A DNA stretch of 64,000 nt. Source: Aotearoamyces nothofagi. Its lineage: Eukaryota > Ascomycota > Leotiomycetes > Leotiales > Tympanidaceae. The notes beneath the pieces are model-generated. The model searched no databases. It saw only the letters and a program-made list of their open reading frames with translations, and was not told the origin of the DNA. The stretch spans positions 202,438 through 266,437 of the forward strand of contig JADDTR010000030.1 in the NCBI GenBank assembly GCA_015345905.1, written 5' to 3'. How positions within the stretch are numbered: the first letter of the stretch is position 1; each line of letters begins with the position of its first letter. Shown one piece after another: positions 21,538-32,443 of this stretch. The translations under genes and the position numbers were made by a program.

Positions 21538-23391
21538 TTACAAGGTCTCATCGGCTCCCTTCTTCTCCTCGTCGACCCACTCCTCCATCATCATGCGCTC
21601 GCTCAGGCTCCGCGGCGTGCCGCCTAGCGAGAAGCCCTGCGAGAAGCTGCCGATGCCGCCACTGGCCCTGAAGCTCGCGGCGTCGCTCTCGTCCATGCCG
21701 CTGGCGCCATTGACGCTGCCGACGAAGCTGCTGACCACGCCCATGCTCGCGGCCTTGGCGTGGACGTCGTCGCTGACGATGGGGATCTGGAAGGGGTGGT
21801 AGGAGCCCTTGAGCGAGCCGGACGAGAGGCGGTTCGCGGCGCTGTTGGTGGCTGCGGGTGTGGGGCCGGCGATGGGGCGCGCGGGCGAGCTGCTGTATTG
21901 GGAGAGCGGGACGGGTTTGGGGGGCGAGGAGGAGGGGCTGGAGGAGGAGGAGGAGGAGGCGCTGTCTTGTGTTTGCTGGTAGGAGGGTGCGACGTAGTGG
22001 GACGAGTCGATGTTTTCTTCGAATTCGAAGAGCTCGTCGTCGTCGTCGTTGTTATCGTCATCCTCTGCAACGTATGTGCCGTTCTTGCCATTCAGCACTA
22101 CTGGTCCGGTAGTGTGAGCTGGGGGGATGGTGATGGGGCTTGACCTTTCTGGTATCGATTCCAGGGTCGTCGTAGGTGGAGGGCTGGCAGATCTAGAATG
22201 CATAGGCTGCAAAGGCTCCATTTCTGACAGGGCATCGGCTTCAGCTTCAGAATCTATGCTATCTTTTCTTAAACGCGATGGGGGTTGGTATGACTGTTGG
22301 TCGTTTGCATATGACTGCCCTATTAGTTCTCTCGATCTCGACATGCTCAGGAACTCTTCTTCGTCCGAACTATCCATCTCCGCTTCTTCAATAGAAACCG
22401 ATGCCGAGCCATCAGGAGGCGCTACGACTTCGTCCCACTGTGTACCGTCATCCTCAATCGGTCCTCGTGATAGGTTTCGAAGAGCTTGTGAAGACGAGAT
22501 CCTCCGTGGCGGAGGCTCATCATCGATATTCTCCACCTGCTCAATCCCTGCCTCGTCGTCATCCGAATCATCACCCATTGTAAGTATTATCGGTGAAGCC
22601 TTTGCAGGCACCAATGTCGATGGATCCGGTGTAGGCGATGACGTCGTAAGAAACTCTTTGCCAGCGAATTCGAACCGCACTCGCCGTGGACTTTGAGCTT
22701 TCGAGGAGCTTGACGTGCGTCGTAGGGCACTCCGTCTCGGAAGGCCAGACTCGCTATGGTCCGACAGTATTGACACATCATCGGTGTTCCTTCGCTTTGG
22801 TGGTGGAGGCTTAGGCTGGAGAATCAAGGACGGACCAGAGAGTGATGAAGATGAGCTGTCCTTGCTATTATCTAGAGGTGCCTTTTCGGCTACACTAGGT
22901 GCGGCTTCACTGACCTCAATTGCTGCCGCTGCACTGGCACCAGAGCTGGATCCTCGCTCGTTCCGGTTTGTGCTGTCAAGGAGTGGTAGGTAGCTCTGCG
23001 TAAACACACCATGGAATTCCTTCTCCCGGTCGTGCGGCCCCCTCGGAGAGTTCGCAGCTGGCCCAGGCGCCTCAGAGACCATTGCAGATAGCAGTGAAGC
23101 TCCAGAAGGCGTTGGTCTATCCGGGAGGCTGGTGTCGGGCGGGCAAGGCGTGCACGGCGGGCAGGGCGTCTCAGCCTCCAGTCGAGCTGGGTCAAGGGAG
23201 GAATAATTCTTCAGGGACTCGGCTATGGCATTCGTGACGGTGATCGACACGTCTTCGGGAACATTGCGCAAGAGGCCCTCGGCGTACTTGGTGAACTCCG
23301 ACGTCATATCACGCCTGTATACCCAGACCTTGTGGTCCAACTCTCCCAGCTTGTGCTGCAGCTCTGCGATCAATCGACCGGCATCATCCAT
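21538..23391 (-). CDS. Hypothetical 617-residue protein: N-terminal coiled coil, long disordered region
   Basis: Not recognised. An intronless frame with an ATG at 23391. Residues 1-65 (LIAELQHKLGELDHKVWVYR) are predicted helical or coiled. The middle is disordered, rich in Ser, Pro and acidic runs (EDDDNNDDDDELFEFEE). A basic block about one third in, RRSALRRTSSSSKAQSPRRV, runs into RVRFEF, which fits an RVxF-type docking motif for protein phosphatase 1. A short conserved-looking C-terminus includes GGTPRSLSERMMMEEWVDEE. No membrane segment. It may be a scaffold or regulator; no function can be assigned. Confidence 0.8.
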   Translation of the reverse strand: MDDAGRLIAELQHKLGELDHKVWVYRRDMTSEFTKYAEGLLRNVPEDVSITVTNAIAESLKNYSSLDPARLEAETPCPPCTPCPPDTSLPDRPTPSGASLLSAMVSEAPGPAANSPRGPHDREKEFHGVFTQSYLPLLDSTNRNERGSSSGASAAAAIEVSEAAPSVAEKAPLDNSKDSSSSSLSGPSLILQPKPPPPKRRNTDDVSILSDHSESGLPRRSALRRTSSSSKAQSPRRVRFEFAGKEFLTTSSPTPDPSTLVPAKASPIILTMGDDSDDDEAGIEQVENIDDEPPPRRISSSQALRNLSRGPIEDDGTQWDEVVAPPDGSASVSIEEAEMDSSDEEEFLSMSRSRELIGQSYANDQQSYQPPSRLRKDSIDSEAEADALSEMEPLQPMHSRSASPPPTTTLESIPERSSPITIPPAHTTGPVVLNGKNGTYVAEDDDNNDDDDELFEFEENIDSSHYVAPSYQQTQDSASSSSSSSPSSSPPKPVPLSQYSSSPARPIAGPTPAATNSAANRLSSGSLKGSYHPFQIPIVSDDVHAKAASMGVVSSFVGSVNGASGMDESDAASFRASGGIGSFSQGFSLGGTPRSLSERMMMEEWVDEEKKGADETL

Positions 23392-24327
23392 CGTATTGTC
23401 CTTGCGCCCCCGGTGGAGTTGGCGCTGTTCGCACTGGTCGCACTGTCTTCGTACTGGGTCAGGGCCGACAGATGTCGAAGCATTGCCGTTGAAGGTGAGG
23501 TTCGGGAATAGACGTTGGGTTTTGGTGTGGTGAGGTGACTGCGGATGGCGGATAGCGGTCCTTTGGGTCGTAGCCCTCCGGTGGAGGATCTAGATGACTC
23601 GGCCGTTCTCCCGTACTAGCGGTCAGAGATCCGCATGCAGCGCTACTCCAAACACGCAAACACGCCCAATGATGCCAGAGTGAGGCTCTCGTGGCTGGAT
23701 ATCGCATCAGTGACAGCACTGGCAGCACTGACAGCACCGGCAGCCATGATGCACACGATGCTGCGCACACGAGAGTACAGGGCGGTACAGGGCGGCCTCG
23801 CCGTGAAGGACAGCCGCCGTTGCCATCAAATCAGGTCATGCTATCTGGGCTGTTGCTTCCGACTATCTGTGTCTGTTGTTGCCATGCATGCGAGATGCGG
23901 AGAGGGCATGTGCACCGCCAGTCGGCGGCGGACGATGCGCTGCTGGCTGTCAGCATCATATCATGGGCCCTTTTACCCGCGCGAGTGATGTTGTCGCAGC
24001 CCTGGATTTGGAAAGTGAGAAGTGATACTCGGGCCGTCTGCGTGGGGGTCTATGCCTGGGATCAATCACTCGTTCCCAGTGATTACGTGTGTGCAAGCAT
24101 GTATTTGGAGAAAATATGGATCGTCCGCATTCCTTGTCCGATCAGCGTTGGAGAAATCGAGGTACTTGGGTACGTGGGAGCGTGGATACTTCACAGCCCT
24201 GGCAATCACTGAGCACTACTATGAATCTATTGCAGCCTGCAAATGAATATAAACCTCGCATCGTCCTCTAAATCTATATGCATCCACCTCTGGACTCGAA
24301 GCGTGACATAATGATGCCCTGATATCC
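23392..24327. other. Intergenic region
   Basis: Upstream of the 617-residue gene and downstream of the GH31 gene. Short open frames on the plus strand (23635-24246) overlap each other in different frames and have no recognisable content. Nothing else seen. Confidence 0.6.
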
Positions 24328-26748
24328 TTAGACGCCCCTGTCATCAGCAAGCATGTATTCCAGGAGAGCACTCAGCAACGGAGGGCTCATATCAAGAGCC
24401 AGCAGTCGACTAATCCGTACGCTCCTGCTGGCCTTTGCCGTTACCGCGTTCCAGATATCCGACTTCAAGTTAAAGCTGATCTGTGCCTGATCGACAATGG
24501 GAAACAAATGCTTCTCGATGGCCGTTTGGTCCAACTGCGGATCGCTGCCCAAATTGACAGATATGGTTGAAGAAGTTGGAACCGATTCGACGAGAACCTC
24601 CGTTCGTCCATGGAGAATTACGACCTCTGGCTCGGCAACAGATTTGCCATTGATTGATACTTGCACGTCGCGTTCTGATGTAAGACCAACGAAGCTGAGC
24701 TTCCATTCGCGGATTTTGGGAATAGAGCTGCTCGAAGAAGCAGGTCCGATTGTTACTAAACCAGTTTGTTGCTTGAATAGCATAGATGTGGAAACTATTT
24801 CTACATCCCCAATTCCACTGCCATTTCCATCATCTTCAAGCAATTCAAACTCTCCATCGGCTCCTACTATGATAATAATCTCGAGAACAGTCGGGTTTGA
24901 ACCACCGTTGGCAGGGACAAGAGCGCCGTCAAGGGGAATAATACTGCCTTCTCGAGCAAGAACAGGATAGTCTGCCAATGTGCGATGGAACTGAACTTTT
25001 CGATCGCCGTCATATACTGCGGCTGAGAATATGTCAGCATAACGCCCCGGTGGTAGCCATGCGCTTGTCTGGGCCTGCCGAGTTGAAGGGTCAATAGGAG
25101 CTGTAATAGGAGCAACAAGAAGCTGGGATCCAAAGAGGAATTGATTCTTGAGATGGTATGCTTCTCCGGACTTTGGATAGTCCCAATACATTGGTTTGAC
25201 CAGAGGGGTGCCGTCACGAGCTGATAGAACATTCATAGTATACAGATATGGCATCAATCGATGGCGGTATTGAAGTGCCGTAATCATTGCTTTATGCGCT
25301 TCGGTCCCAAAAGTCCACGGCTCCTTGGTGTTGAAAGGGTTGTTTGAAGAATGGAGCCTCAAAATCGGAGAGAAGACTCCAAGCTGTAGCCAACGTGTGG
25401 CAAGTTCGTCGCTTTTGCTACCGTTCATGTGGCCACCAATATCATGACTCCACCAGCCATATCCAATATTAGAGGCAGTGGCAGTGAACTCTGGCTGGAA
25501 TTTGAGTGAATCCCATGTAACAATTGCGTCTCCGGAAAATCCTACAGGGTACCGATGACTACCAGGACCTGCGTATCGTGAGAATGTCAAGGGTCGGTTT
25601 TCGCCACGCGCGTTATCTAGGAAGTGGAAGTGATTTAGCATCCAGAGAGGGTCAACGCCTGGGATCCTAGAAAAGGCACCTTGCTGCCAGTCGACCCACC
25701 AGAAGTCAACGCCATCTTTCTCAAGATAGCGATGCAAGACGTTGAAATAAGCATTGAAGAATTTCTTGTTCGTAGCATCGAAGACAATAGGATCTTCGTT
25801 TTTTGTTTCATGGCCAACATCCTTGGCCATCTTGTTATAGACCTCTTCGTGGCTTCGTACCCCATCAGCTGGGTGGACGTTCAGGGTGACCTTCAAGTCC
25901 CTGTCATGCAACGATTTGAGGAACCTGGCTGGATCTGGAAACAGCTCTTCGTTCCAGCTATATCCCGTCCAGCCACTTCCATGCTTTGGATCTATGTCGA
26001 CCTTATGCCAATCCATATCCAACACGCTGACTGACAGTGGGGCTTTCTCCTTACTAAATAGATCCATGAGCTCAATATACTCGTCTGCGCTGTATGGGTA
26101 ATAGCGGCTCCACCAATTTCCAAGAGCCCATCGTGGGAGTAATGGTGGGTTACCTGAGACTGCATAAAAGGCCTTCATTGCTTCTTGGTAGTCGTTGCCG
26201 TAGGCAAATATATAGCCATCAATTCGATACCCTGGGCAGCGTGCTCCTACCCATCCATCCGAATCAAAGAGCATAGTGTCCGAATCATCGATTCCAGCAA
26301 AGCCATTTGCTGAAAGAACGCCCGGTCCAAGTGGAATGCGCCCATCAGCCTCGTCGAGAGTGCGTGCGGTGCCCCCGAGGTCGTGAATTGGTTCACCAAA
26401 TCGCCATGTGCTGTGCCAATCAGACACATTTCCTAATACCTGAAGGAAGAAGCCATTCGGACTGAATGATTTCTTGTTGTAAGCCAAGCGAAATCTGTCA
26501 GTCACGATCTCGAACCCGTCACTTGTATCAATAACACGGAATTTAGGCACTGATAGATTGCGCTTTATTGCAAAGGTTGAAGCTCTATCTTCGAAAACGC
26601 CGTCGTCAGCCCATTCATAGCGAATAAGCCCGTCGGTGAGTATAGTAAATCGATATTTGCAATTTGATCCTCCAACGATTGCATCTCCATTAGCTAAAGG
26701 TGATGTTCGAAATATCTGATGAGGCAGTATCTGGCTTGACTCGCTCAT
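24328..26748 (-). CDS. Glycoside hydrolase family 31 protein (alpha-glycosidase type), intracellular
   Basis: Retaining alpha-glycosidase fold (GH31 barrel plus beta domains); exact substrate unknown. Intronless, 806 residues from the ATG at 26748; the open frame extends 16 codons further only through a non-ATG codon. The N-terminus MSESSQILPHQIF has no signal peptide, so a cytosolic enzyme is likely. The barrel carries LSVSVLDMDWH (about 238-248). The nucleophile is in WWVDWQQG (D353) and the acid/base in GFSGDAIVTW (D407), followed by YGWWSHDIGGHM. The nucleophile motif is DWQQ rather than the DMNE of classical alpha-glucosidases, so sugar specificity may differ. Possible roles are glycogen or wall-glucan side-chain processing. 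Confidence 0.9.
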   Translation of the reverse strand: MSESSQILPHQIFRTSPLANGDAIVGGSNCKYRFTILTDGLIRYEWADDGVFEDRASTFAIKRNLSVPKFRVIDTSDGFEIVTDRFRLAYNKKSFSPNGFFLQVLGNVSDWHSTWRFGEPIHDLGGTARTLDEADGRIPLGPGVLSANGFAGIDDSDTMLFDSDGWVGARCPGYRIDGYIFAYGNDYQEAMKAFYAVSGNPPLLPRWALGNWWSRYYPYSADEYIELMDLFSKEKAPLSVSVLDMDWHKVDIDPKHGSGWTGYSWNEELFPDPARFLKSLHDRDLKVTLNVHPADGVRSHEEVYNKMAKDVGHETKNEDPIVFDATNKKFFNAYFNVLHRYLEKDGVDFWWVDWQQGAFSRIPGVDPLWMLNHFHFLDNARGENRPLTFSRYAGPGSHRYPVGFSGDAIVTWDSLKFQPEFTATASNIGYGWWSHDIGGHMNGSKSDELATRWLQLGVFSPILRLHSSNNPFNTKEPWTFGTEAHKAMITALQYRHRLMPYLYTMNVLSARDGTPLVKPMYWDYPKSGEAYHLKNQFLFGSQLLVAPITAPIDPSTRQAQTSAWLPPGRYADIFSAAVYDGDRKVQFHRTLADYPVLAREGSIIPLDGALVPANGGSNPTVLEIIIIVGADGEFELLEDDGNGSGIGDVEIVSTSMLFKQQTGLVTIGPASSSSSIPKIREWKLSFVGLTSERDVQVSINGKSVAEPEVVILHGRTEVLVESVPTSSTISVNLGSDPQLDQTAIEKHLFPIVDQAQISFNLKSDIWNAVTAKASRSVRISRLLALDMSPPLLSALLEYMLADDRGV

Positions 26749-27593
26749 CTTCGTAGATGTTAGTTTTAAGAAAGGCAAGGGCCTATTCTTAGACAAGGCG
26801 GCTTATGATATAGTCAGTCGTAATGAAGGTGAAGTAGGGTAGCGTATCAGAAAATTATGAAACTTCCTCGGAGATCTAAAGTGGGTGCTTTCATTTATCG
26901 ATTTAAGAAACTTGGAACAGCTGGCATGAGGCGCTTACTGCCAAGATCGTCTCGAAAAGGGGAAGGTGCAACCGAATTGTTTGCTTCACTTGTCAGACAA
27001 CAGAATTCTAACCTCTAATTCTCAAGATCGTCGTCGGGGGGTTTCCGGGTTTCCTATAAATACGAGTTCAAACATACCACAGTGAGGCTTCAATGACCTC
27101 ATGCCTGCAGGTCTGCGCCGTCATTGTAAACGATTGGCGCTCGACGCAGTACAGCCGATTCGCTCATAAACAACATTTGACACCATAAGAGTGGGAAGTG
27201 TTTTGTAATAATAAATAATTGAGCGTTGAAGATAAGTATGTTCAATAAGATTTGTAGCAGTATATTCTAAGGGCTATTAGAAAGCATAGAGACAATATCA
27301 TTTGAAAGTTTGAAACTGTACGCCCGTGACCGGCCGTCAGACCCATTCCCGACAGCAGTTCATGGGTAGAGCTTTGTAGCTCGTCGTGACATATGATTTC
27401 AATTCAGATCAAATAAAGCTTTCTGAATCCTTATAGAATAGAACAACAAATGATCTATTATTGTTTTACGTGAATGTATCCAACTCAAAACGCACCTAAC
27501 GATACCTGCCTTTCGCTCACCCATTTCTGAAAACCTGGTTGCTAAAATACTCCATAACCACCTTATCATGATAATCACTTCACCAATACCGTG
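26749..27593. other. Intergenic region
   Basis: Promoter of the GH31 gene and 3' flank of the RNA-dependent RNA polymerase gene. AT-rich from 27180 to 27480. A TATAAATA on the plus strand near 27056 has no gene downstream on that strand. No gene seen. Confidence 0.55.
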
Positions 27594-30500
27594 TTAGTCA
27601 TCATCCACCTCCCCCACATCTGGCATCTCACTCTCCGACCCGGCTTCCCAAAACCTCGGGTCGTGCTCTTCAGATTGCATGAGCTTGACGTACGTTGCAT
27701 CGGGCTTCAACATTGAATACATTTCCGGAATGATAGCTACCATTCCGTTCCCATACATAGCCTTCAGCTGCGCAAGCTGTTTGCCTGCCATCCACCATAC
27801 GAAATTACTTACATAGTCGCGGCGACATGTAGCAAACGCTACCGAAGCTTTGAGCAGCTCCCACGTGGATAATTCTGGATTCGAAATGCCTGGCAAGGTA
27901 AGGGCTTGTGTGAAGGGCGTGTCGGTCGCTGGCTTGATACTGATGTATTTTGCGTAGATATTTGTGAGGGTAGCTCCAAACCCTGACTTGTATTCGTCCT
28001 TCTCGTCCATCTTTAATCCAATGAAATGAGCCGACCAAGCGGATTTTACATCCATCACATCTCTCTCGAGCTTCCAAAGCATATCACCCCACTCCTTGGA
28101 CATAATTGCTTTCATCTTGGCATATTGGGCAAGTTTGACAACATCATCATCCCAGTATTGCGCATCGTGGAGGCTGTTGTTGAATTCTGTCAGGGTCTTC
28201 TCAATAGTTTTTTCTGCCACCTCGAACTTCAGGTAGTCTAAGATGTGTTTAGATCTACCTTCTAGCTTGTTTCCCTTGTAAAATGGCTGTTTTACCTTGT
28301 CCTGTATTACCTCTTTCTTGATACGGTCCCAGTCCGCCTCGGAGAACGTGTAACCCTGTTTGGCCTGGTCCACCAGACAGCTAAGTAAGGTACTTAGGAA
28401 AACCGCTTCGTATTCGCGAACACTATCCTGGGTATAGCAAAGACACTCTTTGAAGTTTGTACATATGCCAAGTAAGCTCCGTTGTAGATTGAAGTCAAAC
28501 CCTCGTTCCAAGAATACCGCTACTGGGTCCGGGTGTCGCTCTCGTAGCAGGTCAGAGTATGTCCGTTTGTCCTGTGATATAAAGCCAAGCTTGGGCAAAT
28601 CTGGGCACACAGGCATATCTGCGTTTTGAAAGTTCTTCACAAGTGTATTATCCCAACAAACCCATGCAATGTCCCCGTCATAGTCACCGCCGGATAGCAT
28701 CTTGGCTAGCGGAAAGTTTCCTTTCGAGGAAAATACTATCACGTCTTTCAATGCCATAAGTTCCGTCTTAAAAACAGCTCTGACCCGCTGAATGTCACTC
28801 ACATAGTGAGCGGGTGATCTTGCTACCAAGACATCCATACTGTCTAGGAGTACTTCAGAGAATCCTGATACTTCATCTTTGAAATTATTAGAAAACCCCA
28901 AATGAACTTCATTCGGTTCTAGTACCCCAGTGAAGTCAACCGCCATGTAGACATAGGCGGATCGGCCAACACTGATATTCAATCTGGATTTAAGCACATC
29001 GCATTTGTTTGAATATGCCTTCCATGCTAGGTCCTTGAGATAGCGTAGCTTCTTTGGATCAAAACCTGCGTCCAAGAGCATATTGAGCTTTTCGCCAAGT
29101 AATATAGGTAACCCAGCCTCGTAAGGAACTTTGCGATACTTGATCCTTTCCTTTATGCCTGGGTTGCTGTCGCGGACCCACTTCCGAAATGACTGAGTAC
29201 TGTCCATTGCTGCCCGCTGGCATGCAATCTCATGTGACAGGCCGTTTTCAAGCAATTTTGATATGGCGTCACGCATCCCTTCCTTAGAGATCCCGCGGTC
29301 TTCCAGCAGAGGCAGGAGTTGGAGATTCAACGCGGCAGACTTTAGCGGATTTGACCAGCGAAGTACCTCAAACGTGCGATGGTCTTGGTCGCTATCGAAC
29401 TGAATTACTTTATCGTCAATGCCTTTCCATTTCAGCTGCGATGGAAAGATCTCGATCCAAATTTTGTCGCCTGTGTCTCGCACATCAACAATCCACAATC
29501 CTTTCGCACCTCCAATTCTTCCTTGAAAACCACTTGGAATATGATCAAGGTGAAGAATCTCAGCGATTTTAAAGGCCAACCTTTTTGATAGCTGCCCACA
29601 GCCGTCGTTCATCACCTCATGTCCATTCTTGGACATGAGATCCTGTTTCTTGTACTTCATTTGGTTCGGGCTAAGAACTACTGTAGCATAAGTCCTACTC
29701 AGCCCTAGAATTAAACATGGTTAGCAATTATTACCTAACAGAAGCCTTGGTCTGGTACCTAAGGCAATCCTAGAAAACAATTTCAAGAATGGTTGTTCCA
29801 AATTCGCCTCCAACGGAATCAACCAATTCAGCAAAGCTGTGATCGTCATCCTCGTGTGCTCCGTAGGTAGTTCATCTTTCAGTGGCTTGGTTCTTTTTGC
29901 CTGGAAATTCAGACCATCTACTGCGAAGAAGTAGAGGCGATTGTTCGCGCTGCTACTGAGCTCTTCCTTGGCTGTCAACTGAAGATCTAGTTTCTTACGC
30001 TCAGCGTCTTTGACATAGAAGGGCTTCCACTCCATGCCTAAAAATCTGTGCACGTCATGTACGACCCATTGGACAATCATCTGGCGACCTATATTACTAG
30101 TTTGTTGTAACAACTTTGGCAACTTACGACCAGAAAGACTTGGCATCGTAACCTCTAAAAATCTATCGTTGCCGAATCTTCGACTAAGCCGATGAGAGGG
30201 TTCAGTTCTTAATGGCCGGAGTTGAAATTGGAAGAAGGGGCCTTCCACATTAGTGCTAAAATGTAATATAGCAGACAGCACAACACCTTTGAAAGCACCA
30301 GATTTAAAGTTAGACTTGCTCGCAGTCCAGGCATCATGTGGAGACTTTTCCGGAAACCTTTTGCCTTTAAGGACAGGTTGGGTTTTGAGGAAGCGCCATA
30401 GCACATCGTAATCAAGCAAGCTGGAAATGAGGGGTACAGAGAGATCAGTCATAGGGACACCGCAATATAAGAAGACACGAGTAATCTCATATCGTAGGCA

Positions 30501-31939
30501 TAGTGGCGCCTTTTCCAAGCACGATGGCAATGCAGCTAAATGGCGAGTTAGCTCAATTTTCAAAGATATATAAAATGCTCGAGGTATATTTCAGGAGTCA
30601 CGCAACCTGCCGGCTGACAAGGTTCCGTGGAAATTTCCAGATGATCTAGATATAGCAAATATATTGTGAAAAAACGGTTGAGATAATTGGAATATTATAT
30701 AAAGCTGTAAGATTGCCCAAGAAGTATAACTAACTTACGGAAGACGCTCTGCAGTCGTTTTTTCAATACGCTTTCCAAACTGGAATCCAGAATGGCAATC
30801 TCTGGGGCTTTCACCTCATCGGTAAATTCACATCCCATGAGGGGTTCTTTAAGGAGTTCATCGGTGAAATTCTGATCTTCCCACGTACTACCATATTGGC
30901 TGCTATCAAAGGGTTGGGTGTCGTTTGGTTGGCTAGATTCAAATGAATTGTTCGTGGCATGCTTCTCTGTAGCAGGGTCTATTGTAGAAGTCTCTGTGGT
31001 AGCAGTAGTGATAGAGGTGTTTACAGAAGGGATCGTCGAAAAGACGGTTGATGCGTTGGATGTAAAGCTAGTACCTAGTGTATTTGTAATAGATGTAGTC
31101 TTCAATTTACTTCGCGAAGCCGGCCGATTGTTTTTTGGGAAAATAGAATTGCTAGCAGCAGGAAAATCTTTTGAAGCTGACGAAGGAGACTGTGCCTTCG
31201 TTATGGGCGGCAACTTGGGCAGATCCGTTTCTATTGTCTTAACTGGGACGGATTCCACTGCATGGACAATATTGCGAGAAGGCTTCTCGTTCGCAGAAGG
31301 ACACTTTGGCTTTTTAAGACCTGACGCATTATCTGAGAATTCATCCGATGGCCTCTTACCACGTCTTAGGACATCTAGGCTTATTGGAATGGGGGTATCG
31401 ACCAGTTTGTTGCTGTGTGAAGCCGACTGAGACTTCGGTGTCGTTGTTGCATCCTCACTAAAGGACCTTGATTTGGTAAATGATCTGCTCGCAGCTTTTG
31501 CCTTTTCATAGGGGTCCTTTAGTTGATGATGTAAACAATCAAGCAGCTGCTGGCGATGGCCTTGGCCAGAGTTTATCTCGGCGACACACGAATCCAGAGA
31601 ATCCAGAGAAGTGGGCAGCATATCACGGTCGGCATTTGGCTTGAAGATCCAGCCTTTCTGACCGGCACGGGCACTATGTTCGAAGACCTCAACTGCTGTG
31701 GTAAGTGCTTGCTTGTCCTTCAAGAAGAGAAATCTGATCTTGAAGGCGCATTCCCTTCCGCATGCTGCATCGACAGCAAGCCGCTGCGAAAGCCTCCGCT
31801 GCGGCGAATCTCCAGGCTTCGACACCTCAATATTCAAGTTCCACCTCCTCGAGAGGTCGGTGATGTATTCATCAATCTCGGCGCTTCCTCCCGTTGCAAG
31901 TCCCCGTCTAGTCGGCGTGCCTGGCGCCGCGGGGATCAT
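27594..31939 (-). CDS. RNA-dependent RNA polymerase (RNA silencing; QDE-1/SAD-1/Rdp1 family)
   Basis: Eukaryotic cell-encoded RdRP that makes double-stranded RNA for Dicer in RNA silencing or meiotic silencing. Three exons, 31939-30739, 30535-29759 and 29704-27594, give 1362 residues. Introns are 203 and 53 bp. The second junction restores FSRIALGLSRTYATVVLSPN and the first restores QSVFPALPSCLEKAPLCLRY, both typical of the family. The active-site loop is SGGDYDGDIAWVCWD, with the three catalytic aspartates at about residues 1000, 1002 and 1004. The N-terminal third holds a folded domain, then a Ser/Thr/Lys-rich linker (about 140-330). The subclade cannot be decided by eye. A 39-nt GTAAGT...ATAG segment in exon 2 (30127-30089) is in frame and could be spliced as an exitron. 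Confidence 0.93.
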
Positions 31940-32443
31940 AGCCTTGCCGTTAAGGTGGATATTTCGTCTCCGGAAGTGACTGGTCGGCAATGGCCTGAAG
32001 CGAGAGGAATGCTGAAGGATAGACTTCAGTCAGAAATGAGAAATGACAGATGAGGCGTAACAGAGCCCAGCAGACGGCGAGAAGCACAACTTTGAACAGA
32101 ACATCGACGCGTGTCGGGGCGCGTAAAGTGGAACGGGGTTGATTCAGCTGCGACACTGGCTGTTGCCTCAGGAACAGAGACAGGCAGAAATAAGATTGAG
32201 ACCTCGCCGCCCTAAAGTACAGCGCAAGTTGTCTCTATCAGGGATTGAGATTGAGACGGATAAGCTTGGCTTATCGCTATCAGAACACCCCGCTGCGGGC
32301 CAAGGGGATGCACTTTTCAACTTTTCAACCTCGCAATATATCTCCCTCGTAGTCTTTGGATTGCAGCTTTGTTTCTAGCTCGACAACCGCTGGAACGGGT
32401 TTGGGCTAGGACTCAGACGCCCACATTGCCGCTTTCAACCATC
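31940..32443. promoter_or_regulatory. Divergent promoter region, RdRP / Ni-Co transporter
   Basis: 504 bp between outward-facing start codons. A TC-rich and CT-rich stretch precedes the transporter ATG. No clear TATA box. Confidence 0.5.

Noticed and set aside
27594-29660. RdRP as a stand-alone 688-residue gene
   Set aside because: Splicing to two upstream exons restores conserved RdRP segments at both junctions, so it is the 3' exon of a longer gene.
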